Origin: Paragorgia papillata | Taxonomy: Eukaryota; Cnidaria; Anthozoa; Scleralcyonacea; Coralliidae | Length of the DNA stretch: 64,000 nt | Assembly (NCBI GenBank): GCA_035771165.1 | Contig: JAWNZC010000119.1 | Span: 611,001 to 675,000, forward strand | Direction of reading: 5' to 3' | In this document: piece by piece, positions 42,600 to 52,120 of the stretch | Layout: each line of letters starts with the position of its first letter | Position numbering within the stretch: the stretch's first letter is position 1 | The notes under the pieces: model-generated | What the model saw: only the letters and a program-made list of their open reading frames with translations | Told to the model about the DNA's origin: nothing | Database searches by the model: none | Made by a program: the position numbers and the translations under genes

Positions 42600-42780
42600 A
42601 GAACCTTCTCCAGTTCGGACTCATTTGAGAAGTCATATGAACAACTCGAGCTCGTGTCCCACCGGGGTATCCAAACACTCGAAAACAATTTTCATGCATT
42701 GTTTTCTCGTGTTTGGATACCCCAGTGAAACACTCGCTCTCGTTGTTCATATATTACATCCAAGTGTTTGATCACATAAT
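42600..42780. mobile_element. Hairpin MITE
   Basis: CATATGAACAAC...CTCGTGTCCCACCGGGGTAT and CCAAACACTCGAAAACAAT face TTGTTTTCTCGTGTTTGGAT, CCCCAGTGAAACACTCGCTC and GTTGTTCATAT. Arms are about 60 bp with an ATGCAT centre. Confidence 0.8.
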
Positions 42781-43984
42781 GATATCGCTTATGATTTTCC
42801 TGTGTGTTTGGTTTATGAATTATTAATGAGTTTGAGAAGTATATATATTACAGTGCCCTGTATTATACACATGTATATAAGAAATTTATGCTGACAAAAT
42901 ATGTTGGCTGTTACATAGACATTACAAAACCTTGACTTGGTGTTTTGTTTACTTGTTTTAGGCGTTGTTCAATATCTTGTATAATGAAATTGAGAAACCA
43001 AAGTTTGTGTACACCAGAGCTGCAACAGCGGTCTGACCACAGCATAGTAGATACACCAGAAGTCTGACTCTTGTGAAAGTACTAAAATATTCTATGATCT
43101 GGTGTCTAAGTGCCACCAATTGTATATTTTGATAAATTGTTGAAAAGCTATTGTGAAGTGTTGGGAAACTTAAAGCCTTGAATATGTTGAAAGCCTTGAA
43201 ATGAAGAAATATATCTGTTGAAACTACAATACTGAGTATTGTTGTACTGTCTTATTTAAAATATTGGCAGAATCACAAAATGTTAGTGATGTGCATAAAT
43301 ATGACAGGTAAAATGTTGTTTTGGAACACAATGTTGATATTTATCTGGGGTGATTAATTCTTTGAAAGTTTTCATGCTGATAATGTAATATATAGATTAT
43401 TTTTGTGGAAACACGATGAAGAATATTTATTTGGTAAGCTTTCGGCTTGAGTCAACAGGCTGAAATGCTATAAATATTTTACATGGTGTTTCCACAAAAA
43501 TAGTCTACATGTATAATGATCTGGGGTAAGTTGTACAAAGATGAGATAGCTTATCTAGTTGATAAGTTCTAGCTAAACAACAGCACTAATCATGCTTTGA
43601 ACAATCTAATATAAAATTGTATCCACTGAATAGTTATGTACCTGATAGTGTTGTTCGGTGGATAAAAGTTAAATTGGGTTGTTCAAAGCACGACTAGAGT
43701 GGTTCTCTAGCTAGGATTTATCCACCAGATAAGTTATCCGGGCTTTGTACAAAAATCTGAATTTTACAAGTTCACTTCATGTTTATAATGCTAATATATG
43801 CTGTTTTGGAAACAGCCAGTAAAGATGTATGTATAGTACATGTATGTGCCATGTTCAAATTAGCAATACATGTATAAAATGATTTAAAATACTGAACTAT
43901 CATTTCTTTGTGTGTCTGTGCTTTTCACACATTTTCATGCATAGTCTATATATCTCTCTCTGTGCTTAACAGCGGTAGTCACAT
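42781..43984. other. Gene B intron 1, no gene; fragment shared with 18.9 kb
   Basis: 43400-43510 carries TAAGCTTTCGGCTTGAGTCA and GGTGTTTCCACAAAA, related to the foldback element at 18860-19125. The rest shows no feature. Confidence 0.45.
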
Positions 43985-44270
43985 GTACGCATTGCGTACC
44001 TATTTTCTACATGGTTCTTTAAGCAATATATCTACAGTGCACAATATATCTACACTGCACAATATATCTACAATGTCCAACAGCGTGGTCCGTATCGCAT
44101 TTCCATACGCAATATAGCCGGAGGTAGCCGGAGGCTAATTGCGCTTTTTATTCAAATTCCCTTCGTTAAATCTTTCCCTCATTCTTCAACATTACACGAC
44201 TAAAACTCCTTTGTGGTTCCCATAAACTACACTCAAACTTATAAAAAATTGCGTTGCATATTTCAGATTT
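43985..44270 (-). repeat. Inverted copy of the Penelope-associated repeat
   Basis: 44090-44250 is the reverse complement of the block at 35515-35650 and 36130-36265 (for example ACACTCAAACTTATAAAA facing TTATAAGTTTGAGTGT). GGTTCTTTAAGCAATATATC and a triplicate of CAATATATCTACA precede it. It gives the 35-44 kb interval an inverted outer structure. Confidence 0.75.
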
Positions 44271-44278
44271 CTGAAATA

Positions 44279-44660
44279 ACGCCGCGCCGCAATTTGTTTA
44301 AAGCTTGCCTGCGTCGTTCATGGGTCTATGCCACTCTGGGAACTTATACTAGATTAAAGAGCATGAACTTATGTATAACATAGGTAAATTTAAAAAAATC
44401 GTATAGAATAGCGCCTGAGAAAATTGTACTTTTTCTGAGGAAATCTGAAATATGCAACGCAACTCCAGTCAGTCGTATTAATGACGCCGCGCCGCAATTT
44501 GTTTAAAGCTTGCCTGCGTCGTTCATGGGTCTATGCCACTCTGGGAGCTTATACTAGATTAAGGAGCATGAAATTCTGTACAACATATGTTAATTGGGAG
44601 AAATCCTATAGAATAGCGCCTGAGAAAATTGTGTTTTTGTATGATATTCTGCAATAGCGA
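44279..44660 (+). repeat. Tandem duplication of a 204-bp unit
   Basis: ACGCCGCGCCGCAATTTGTT starts at 44279 and 44483. Both units continue with GCTTGCCTGCGTCGTTCATG and end after TAGAATAGCGCCTGAGAAAA. Confidence 0.9.
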
Positions 44661-45028
44661 CCACCTGATGAATATGGAGATAACTTCGCAATAAGATGCG
44701 ATAATTAAATCGAAGGCTGAATCGAAGGCCGAATCGAAGGCTGAATCGAAGGCTGAATGTGGTGCATACTTCACAGTGGTGTTCGAGTGATCGATTCGAA
44801 GTTGGTAATTTGGAATTGCAGAATGACTAACAACATATTTTCCCAAAGAAATCGTGTCAAAATAAAGTCTGGTCGACCGAATGTTTTCCGTAAATGTGAA
44901 CTTCGAATCGAACATTCGAACTTCAAATTGAACTTCGTAATAAACTTCTGAATTTCGAAACGTAATTTGACACTTGGCAACGAACTTCCGAACCTCGCGT
45001 TGAAAAGTGAGCTGAAACCGACAATAAA
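44661..45028 (-). repeat. Inverted copies of 35.4-kb and 33.8-kb repeats
   Basis: 44665-44770 mirrors 35375-35470, with four tandem ATCGAAGGCTGA units. 44885-45025, rich in GAACTTCGAA, mirrors 33815-33928. No coding content. Confidence 0.7.
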
Positions 45029-45124
45029 GATGGTGAATTGCTGAGATTTTAGAGAATGAAATACTGGCGTTTTAAATCATGGAGTAATATAAAAGTAGAA
45101 CCCAAGGCCAGCCGACAATTTAAA

Positions 45125-45311
45125 GAAATATAAGATAAACACAATCCGAAGACGAACATCTTGAAAACCCAAGATATGGATTAAGACAAGACAAAGATGA
45201 AACGATTATATTTCGACTTTATTACACAGTCATCATCAGACGAAGTGTCTTGTCTTAATCCATATCTTGGGTTTTCAAGATGTTCGTCTTCGGATTGTGT
45301 TTTATCTTATA
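45125..45311. mobile_element. Hairpin insert in the satellite with a second hammerhead-like core
   Basis: AAACACAATCCGAAGACGAA...CTTGTCTTAATCC-type arms of about 60 bp (45128-45190 and 45248-45311) are nearly perfect complements. In the loop, minus strand, CTGATGA (45239-45233), a 4-bp stem (GACT/AGTC) and GAAA (45214-45211) follow in hammerhead order, without a clear cleavage site. Confidence 0.7.
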
Positions 45312-45778
45312 TAAAAGTAGAGTGTTGTGTAGGCAGTGTGTTACGATGTATAGAAAATCTTAAAGATGGTAAACTGCTGAGATTTTAGAGAATGAAATAC
45401 TGACGTTTTAAGCCAAAGTTCTTCATCAGAGTAAATCATGGAGTAATATAAAAGTAGAGCTACGATGTATAGAAAAGGTGATGAACTGCGGAGATTTTAG
45501 AGAACGAAATACTGACGTTTTAAGCCAAAGTTCCTCATCAGAGTAAATGACTAAATCATGGAGTAATATAAAAGTAGAGTGTTGTGTAGGCAGTGTGTTA
45601 CAATGAATATAGAAAATCTTAAAGATGGTAAACTGCTGAGATTTTAGAGAAAAAATACTGACGTTTTAAGCCAAAGTTCTTCATCAGAGTAAATAACTAA
45701 ATCATGGAGTAATATAAAAGTAAGAGTGAAATAAATTTAGCGTGCTGCGTATAGGAAGTGTAGAAACAACAATCGAAA

Positions 45779-45862
45779 TATAGTAAGGCGTTAGATAAAC
45801 TGCCGAAACGTTAGACTCCTACGTTCTCTGTTTCGGCAGTTTATCTAACCTTACTATATTTT
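45779..45862. repeat. Perfect-arm hairpin within the satellite
   Basis: ATAGTAAGGCGTTAGATAAA and CTGCCGAAACG face CGTTCTCTGTTTCGGCAG and TTTATCTAACCTTACTAT. The arms are about 35 bp. Confidence 0.85.
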
Positions 45863-46329
45863 TAATAGTAAGAGTGTTGTGTAGGCAGTTTGTTACGATG
45901 TATGGAAAATCTTAAAGATGGTAAACTGTTGAGATTTTAGAGAATGAAATACTGACGTTTCAAACCAAAGTTCTTCGTCAGAGTAAGTCATGATGAAGTA
46001 ATTTAAAAGTAGAGTGCTGTTTGTAGGCTGTGTGTTACGATGTATAGAAAATCTTAAAGATAGTCAACTGCTGAGATTTTGGAGAATGAAATACTGACGT
46101 TTTAAGCCAAAGTTCTTCACCAGAGTAAATCATGGAGTAATATAAAAGTAGAGTATTGTGTAGGCAGTGTGATACGATGTATAGAAAATCTTAAAGACGG
46201 TCAACTGCTGAGATTTTAGAGAATGTAATACTGACGTTTCGTTAACGTGTTAAGCTAGCCACCAAAACATATCCTATTACGGGTTCTCCGTCTGCTTAAT
46301 TAATATGTCGTTTCTTTTATGTTGTTTAG

Positions 46330-46635
46330 TTCGTAAAGAGATCATTTGCTCAAGGTATGGTCGTGTCGATTGCAGTAGCTCAGGCGCTAAAAGTCCTTCA
46401 ATCCGTGTTGTTGATGTGATTTATGGTCGTGTTGTTCGTCTGAACGAGTGTGGTTTTACGCCCACACTAGTGAATTGCACTGCCCCAGCATATTGTGAAG
46501 TTGCAGAAAAGTCTAACCGTCGTTCTACAAGCGATTGGTTGTACCCAAATGATTTGAAACCAGATCCTTGTCCTGGCGAAGACAAGTATCTTATAGTTAA
46601 ATACAGATGCTTGGATTGGAAAGATACATCATTAG
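46330..46635 (+). CDS. Gene B exon: SUEL/galactose-binding lectin domain
   Basis: 102 codons between ATGTTGTTTAG and ATTAG|GTAAG, phase 1 at both ends. It is a close copy of gene A exon 1213-1515, with the same endings DPCPGEDKYLIVKYRC and DWKDTSLG; differences cluster in the first third (EIICSRYGRVDCSSSGAKSP). The Cys and Gly pattern of SUEL domains is kept. An ATG at 46305 is in frame through the acceptor (MSFLLCCLV), so a start here without splicing is possible, but the gene A copy has a stop at that place. I favour splicing from the signal exon at 26319. In the protein it would be the outermost lectin domain. Confidence 0.85.
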
Positions 46636-46659
46636 GTAAGTGGGCATTTAATAATGTAT

Positions 46660-48440
46660 TAATGATGGTGGTGATGTTTGTGGTGGTTGTGATGTTGGTG
46701 TTTGTGGTGGTGATTATATATTCTGATGGTGGTGTGATTGTGATGAGGGTAGTCGTGATGTTGGTGTTGGTGGTGATGGTGATGAGGGTAGTAATGATGT
46801 TGGTGGTGGTGATGATGATGAGTGTAGTGATGATGTTGATGGTGGTGATGGTGATGAGGGTAGTGATGATGTTGGTGGTGGTGATGATGATGAGTGTAGT
46901 GATGATGTTGGTGGTGGTGATGGTGATGAGGGTAGTGATGATGTTGGTGGTGGTGATGATGATGAGGGTAGTGATGATGTTGGTGGTGATGGTGATGATG
47001 GTAGTGATGGTGATGGTGGTGATGGTGGTGATGATGATGAGGGTAGTGATGGTGTTGGTGGTGATGATGATGATGAGGGTAGTGATGATGTTGGTGGTGG
47101 TGATGATGAGGGTAGTAATGATGTTGTTGGTGATGATGAGGGTAGTGATGGTGTTGGTGGTGGTGATGATGAGGGTAGTGATGGTGTTGGTGGTGATGAA
47201 GAGGGTAGTGATGATGTTGGTGGTGATGATGAGGGTAGTGATGGTGTTGGTGGTGGTGATGATGAGGGTAGTGATGGTGTTGGTGGTGATGATGATGAGG
47301 GTAGTGATGATGTTGGTGGTGGTGATGATGATGAGTGTAGTGATGATGTTGGTGGTGGTGATGGTGATGAGGGTAGTGATGATGTTGGTGGTGGTGATGA
47401 TGATGAGGGTAGTGATGATGTTGGTGGTGATGGTGATGATGGTAGTGATGGTGATGGTGGTGATGGTGGTGATGATGATGAGGGTAGTGATGGTGTTGGT
47501 GGTGATGATGATGATGAGGGTAGTGATGATGTTGGTGGTGGTGATGATGAGGGTAGTAATGATGTTGTTGGTGATGATGAGGGTAGTGATGGTGTTGGTG
47601 GTGGTGATGATGAGGGTAGTGATGGTGTTGGTGGTGATGATGAGGGTAGTGATGATGTTGGTGGTGATGATGAGGGTAGTGATGGTGTTGGTGGTGGTGA
47701 TGATGAGGGTAGTGATGGTGTTGGTGGTGATGATGATGAGGGTAGTGATGATGTTGGTGGTGGTGATGATGATGAGGATAGTGATGATGTTGGTGGTGAT
47801 GGTGATGATGGTAGTGATGGTGAGGGTGGTGGTGGTGGTGGTGATGATGAGGGTAGTGATGGTGTTGGTGGTGGTGATGATGATGATGAGGGTGGTGATG
47901 ATGTTTGGTGGTGGTGATGGTGATGAGGGTAGTGATGATGTTGGTGGTGGTGATGATGATGAGAGTAGTGAAGATGTTGGTGGTGGTGATGATGATGATG
48001 GTAGTGATGATGTTGGTGTTGGTGGTGGTGATGGTGATGATGGTAGTGATGATGTTGTTGGTGGTGGTGACGATGATGATGGTAGTGATGATGTTTGGTG
48101 GTGGTGATGGTGATGAGGGTAGTGATGATGTTGGTGGTGGTGATGATGATGAGAGTAGTGAAGATGTTGGTGGTGGTGATGATGTTGGTGGTGGTGATGG
48201 TGATGAGGGTAGTGATGATGTTTGGTGGTGGTGATGGTGATGAGGGTAGTGATGATGTTGTTGGTGGTGGTGATGATGATGGTAGTGATGATGTTGGTGG
48301 TGGTGATGATGATGAGGGTAGTGATGATGTTGGTGGTGGTGATGATGTTGTGGTAGTGATAGTGATGAGGGTGGTGGTGATAGTGATGATGTTGATGATA
48401 ATGATCTGGTGGTGGTGGTGGTGATGGTGATGATAACTAT
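46660..48440. repeat. 1.8-kb (GGTGATGAT)n minisatellite in the SUEL-FTP intron of gene B
   Basis: Units such as GGTGGTGATGATGATGAGGG and TAGTGATGATGTTGG are arranged in higher-order blocks; a block of about 430 bp (46855-47290) is repeated almost exactly at about 47290-47720. It starts about 25 nt after the donor and runs to within 20 nt of the acceptor. Frames of 590-600 codons on both strands are repeat artefacts. Confidence 0.95.
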
Positions 48441-48458
48441 TATTTGTATTTGTTTTAG

Positions 48459-48890
48459 TTGGAGAAAATTTTGCTCTTAAGAAGCCCACCTTTCAGTCGC
48501 AGATTAGGTATGGAGGAAAACCCTCAAAAGCAGTGGATGGTAACACTGGAAATAGACATTATAAGTATTGTACTCACACAGGCGCAGAGACTAGACCTTG
48601 GTGGCGAGTTGACTTAGAACAACGCATCGTTGTTTCTCATGTCAGAATTTTTAACAGAGAGAACGTTGGTCTAAGACTTTGTGGTTTTCAAATCAGAATA
48701 GGAGATAGCATTAAAAATAATGGCACAACGAATGCAAGATGTGGATCATTACGTCACATTCCAAGCGACAAAGATGATGTCATTTCGTGTGAGCCTCCTC
48801 TGGTGGGACAGTATGTTACCATAGTGATTCCTGGTAAAGACAAAATGCTGACACTGTGCGAGGTTGAGGTTTATGGAACAGGAGTCTTAG
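48459..48890 (+). CDS. Gene B exon: fucolectin-type (FTP) lectin domain
   Basis: 144 codons, phase 1 at both borders (TTGTTTTAG acceptor, TTAG|GTAAG donor). By eye it is about 90% identical at DNA level to gene A 3308-3742; one codon shorter, with changes concentrated around QIRYGGKPSKAVDGNTGNRH. The core CTHTGAETRPWWRVDLEQR, VRIFNRENVGLRLCGFQIRI and LTLCEVEVYG is unchanged. The same altered sugar-binding segment (RENVGLR) is present. It follows the SUEL domain directly, and leads here into SRCR domains instead of a membrane helix. Confidence 0.88.
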
Positions 48891-48917
48891 GTAAGGAAGG
48901 TTTACTACAACTAATTG

Positions 48918-49120
48918 CATCTATTCATCATTTATCCATTCATCTATTTATTCATCTATCCATTCATCTATCCATTTATCCATCCATCCACCCATTCATT
49001 CATCCATTCATCCATTCATCTATTCATCCATTCATTCATTCATTCATTCATTCATTCATTCATTCATTCATTCATTCATTCATCCATTCATCCATCCATC
49101 CAACCATCCATTTATCCAGG
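48918..49120 (+). repeat. (CATT/CATC)n array after the FTP exon
   Basis: Tetranucleotides CATC, CATT and TATC begin 28 nt after the donor and include 15 or so uninterrupted CATT units (49030-49083). The short counterpart lies at 3769. Confidence 0.95.
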
Positions 49121-49234
49121 CAATGTTAATAGAGACACGGTACCAATCAAAGACGTTGTCTGGAAGCTTAGTTGCTTCTTGTTGATAGATAACGAGCCTA
49201 CCACTTAGGAAGCACACATGATTATGAATTTACA

Positions 49235-49237
49235 ACC

Positions 49238-49288
<51 letters not shown>

Positions 49289-51330
49289 TTAAGTTTTGCC
49301 ACAAGGTTCAACAAGTCTAGGAATTAATTAAAATTAAAAAAAATAAGAAAAAAGTGCTTGATTACTCATAGTGAAAGTTAAGTTACATCGTAAACTATAT
49401 AATAATGTGGCAGGGTTGCTGCAACAGCGAACGCCAATTACTGCGGTCCCAAACAAAAAGAAAAGGCCATATTAATTATTTAGGTTGTGTTAATTATTAT
49501 TTTGTAAGTATTAATTATTAACCATTAATTATTGTCAAGTATTAATTATTAGTTCTTATTTAATTATCAAGTATTAATCGTCAGTTGCCAGTCGCCAGTC
49601 GCCAACTACAAACTATCAACCACCAATTACCAATAATTTATACGACAATTATCATTAATTAGCAATTAGCAATCGGTATCCAACAATCAGCAACCAACAA
49701 TCAATAATTAACAATTAATTAGTTATTAGATACAACAGCAGATCACACTAATAAGACTGTGCGCTGTGTTGCATCTCAAGCAGATGGTTTTCCATGACCT
49801 CGGGTCTTCAGGGTCGTACAGCTGCTCCACTGCTGCTTGGTAGTAAAGCTGAAGCTGGCTCTTGAACTGTCTAAGAGTGGTTCCCTTTCTATGCATTTCG
49901 CGCGGTAGAGTGTTCCATGTTCGACACATTCTTGTAAAGAAAGATCGTTGGAAGGTGACTGTTCTACATTTGCGAGGACGGAAGTGAAGAATATCGGGGT
50001 TTGAGTTGTTTCTTGTTGTTCTGAGTGGCATATATGGAGTAGGTAGGATGTCAGGGTTGATTTCGATTAGGTTGTTCACAGCTTTGAAGAAGAAGGTTAA
50101 GTCGAGATATTCATGCCAGTAGGATATTGGAAACAATTGTAGAGACAGTAGTCGTTGTTTGTAGGTTGTCGTGGTGCAAAATGGTAGATTCAGGATAACT
50201 TTAGTAGCACGGCGTTGCACTCTTTCGACACGTCTGATCAGGTCAATAGATTGCGGTGACCACACCTGGGTTGCGTATCCGAGGTGTGGTCGAACAATAG
50301 CAAGGTATATTGTTCGTCGAACTGAAATGTCAGTGATCTCCCCCAAAGAGCGACGGACGCAACCAAGAAACCTGTTCGCGGTTGTAACTTGGGCAGCAAC
50401 CTGCTTGCACCAGGTTAAGTCATGGGTCACCCATACGCCAAGATCACGCTCTTCTTCAAGCTTTTCGATGGTCTGCCCTTTGAGAGTGTATTGATGATAC
50501 ACTGGAACCTTTCTACGAGTGATCGTTTGGCACTTTGTTTTCTGCTCGTTGAAGTTTAATCCAGAAGACAGTGACCAATCGTTCAGTTTGTTTAGGTCTT
50601 CTTGGAGGAGATCCGCATCCGAAGAGGAGTTTATGGTCTTAAACAGTTTCGTGTCGTCAGCAAAACAAGCAATGGATGAAACCCCACAGAGTCGTGTAGG
50701 TCGTTAACGTAGAGTAGGAAGAGTATTGGACCAAGAATAGATCCTTGTGGGACGCCTGATGTAACTGGAAGCGTAGACGAAGTAGCTCCTGGAATAGTAA
50801 CGCGCTGTTTGCGTCCCGATAAGTAAGAACAAAACCAAGAATGGAGGTTTCCATGGATATTTATATCTCCTAGTTTTTCAAGAATTACGCTGTGGCGAAC
50901 TCTATCAAACGCTTTACTCATATCCAGGTAGATTACGTCCGTCTGTTTTCCCAAGTCAAGTTGATGGCCAATGCATTCCAGAACCTGTACCAGCTGTGTG
51001 GAGCAAGATTTCCCAGGAATGAATCCGTGTTGGTTTGGATTGATGTATTGTAACAAATGGTCTCTTATCTTGGTCAATATACAGCGTTCCAGCAGTTTTG
51101 AAATGTTTGAGACTAGGGAAATTGGACGGTAGTTCTCAACGTAATCCTTATTACCTTTCTTAAATACAGGAACGATATTACTTGTTTTCCATTCATCAGG
51201 AAAGGTACCAGACTGCAAAGATAGGTTGAACAACAAACATAGCGAGGGGGCAATCTGTTCAGCAGTTTCTTTTAAGATTCGATTTGATATGCCGTCGGAA
51301 CCAGTGGCTTTGTGTACGTTAGCTCCCTAT
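49235..51330 (-). pseudogene. CR1/Jockey-like LINE, 5'-truncated, one frameshift
   Basis: The minus strand begins within KATGSDGISNRILKE (about 51320), then FPDEWKTSNIVPVFKKGNKD, YRPISLVSNISKLLERCI, VIYLDMSKAFDRVRH, SGVPQGSILGPILFLLYVND, and the catalytic box FADDTKLF (about 50650), which lies one frame off. A frameshift at about 50665-50690 therefore separates fingers from palm. The second frame continues through thumb motifs (LGVWVTHDLTW, YATQVWSPQ) to a stop at 49726. The endonuclease part is lost. The 3' end is an (AATA)n tail (49235-49290 as TTAT on the + strand). It lies in the FTP-SRCR intron of gene B in antisense. Confidence 0.9.
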
Positions 51331-51349
51331 CTGAGGCTTAGCTCTCTAT

Positions 51350-51680
51350 CTGAGCCTCAGTAGCTCAATGATTAGAGTATCTCACTGGTCATCGGAAGGT
51401 TACAGGTTGTACATATATGTAACCTTCACTCACCATCTGAGTTCTTGTAGCTCAATGGTTAGAGTGTCTCACTGGTCATCGGAAGGTTACAGGTTGTACA
51501 TATATGTAACCTTCACTCACCATCTGAGTTCTTGTAGCTCAATGGTTAGAGTGTCTCACTGGTCATCAGAAGGTTACAGGTTGTACACATATGTAACCTA
51601 CACTCACCATCTGAGTCCTTGTAGCTGAATGGTTAGAGTGTCTCACTGATCACAGGTTTGATCCCTGTCTGGGGCTCAGA
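51350..51680 (+). repeat. Tandem tRNA-like repeats, plus strand
   Basis: Three and a half units of about 101 bp each carry TAGCTCAATGGTTAGAGTG (box A-like) and TCACTGGTCATCGGAAGGTT. Only the last unit continues into AGGTTTGATCCCTG (box B-like GGTTTGATCC). The same family lies inverted at 26560-27180. It looks like a tRNA-derived SINE head that was tandemly amplified. Confidence 0.8.
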
Positions 51681-51774
51681 AACATTTTCTGAGTATTTGA
51701 GCTTGACGAACGTCTACCAAACGTCTCTTCTGTGTAATACAAGTTTATTAGTATTAATCTATATATGTATTTAG

Positions 51775-52083
51775 GTCAGCGCAATCTAACTGGAGCTCAT
51801 CTGATTGGTTCTAATCTACCTTATGAGGGACATGTCGTGTTAGATGGTAGTACCTTCTGTGATCCCACGTGGTCGCCTCGTGATCAACATACCATATGTC
51901 TGCAGCTTGGATACCCAAGAGCAAGAACAGGGATCCCAAGTGGATCTTTCTTTGGTGAATCAGATGCTAGACCTGTTGTAAAAACATTTAACTGTAGCTC
52001 TGTGGAAAGTTCATTGAATGAGTGTTCTCAAACTGATGCCAGTGGAGAGACTTGTTTGAGTGAGAATACTGTTAAAGTAAGAT
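51775..52083 (+). CDS. Gene B exon: first SRCR domain
   Basis: 103 codons after ATTTAG, ending AAGAT|GTAAGT, phase 1 at both borders. It is a scavenger receptor cysteine-rich domain: a short linker QRNLTGAH, then LIGSNLPYEGHVVL, six Cys (in FCDP, TICLQLGYP, FNCSS, NECSQ, ETCLS, VRCKY) in group A spacing, and the closing VKVRC. The usual GTVCDDGW is diverged to STFCDPTW. SRCR domains bind proteins and polyanionic ligands and are very common in receptors of sponges and cnidarians. The last Cys is completed by the next exon. Confidence 0.85.
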
Positions 52084-52120
52084 GTAAGTACACGTAGTTT
52101 TTAACAAGAGATTTTTTTAA

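Larger units (their letters stand above)
45029..46245 (-). repeat. 140-bp tandem satellite with hammerhead-like cores
   Basis: Seven copies of a unit built on AAACTGCTGAGATTTTAGAG, AATACTGACGTTTTAAGCC, AAGTTCTTCATCAGAGTAAA and GGAGTAATATAAAAGTAGAG begin near 45029, 45364, 45477, 45623, 45914, 46058 and 46196. On the minus strand each unit reads ACTCTGATGA, a short possible hairpin, then (G/A)AAACGTC and AGT. That is the hammerhead order with stem I TACT/AGTA. The copy at about 45950-45975 keeps GAAAC but has CTGACGA; the others have CTGATGA but AAAAC. Single copies are unlikely to cut. The array ends just before the SUEL exon of gene B. Confidence 0.75.

Noticed and set aside
46305..48489. 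600-codon + frame and 591-codon - frame
   Set aside because: Only the first part (46330-46635) is the SUEL exon. The rest is GGTGAT repeat inside an intron with a clear donor at 46636.
51350..51680. Functional tRNA genes
   Set aside because: Box A-like words are present, but no cloverleaf can be drawn, and only the last unit has a box B-like sequence.
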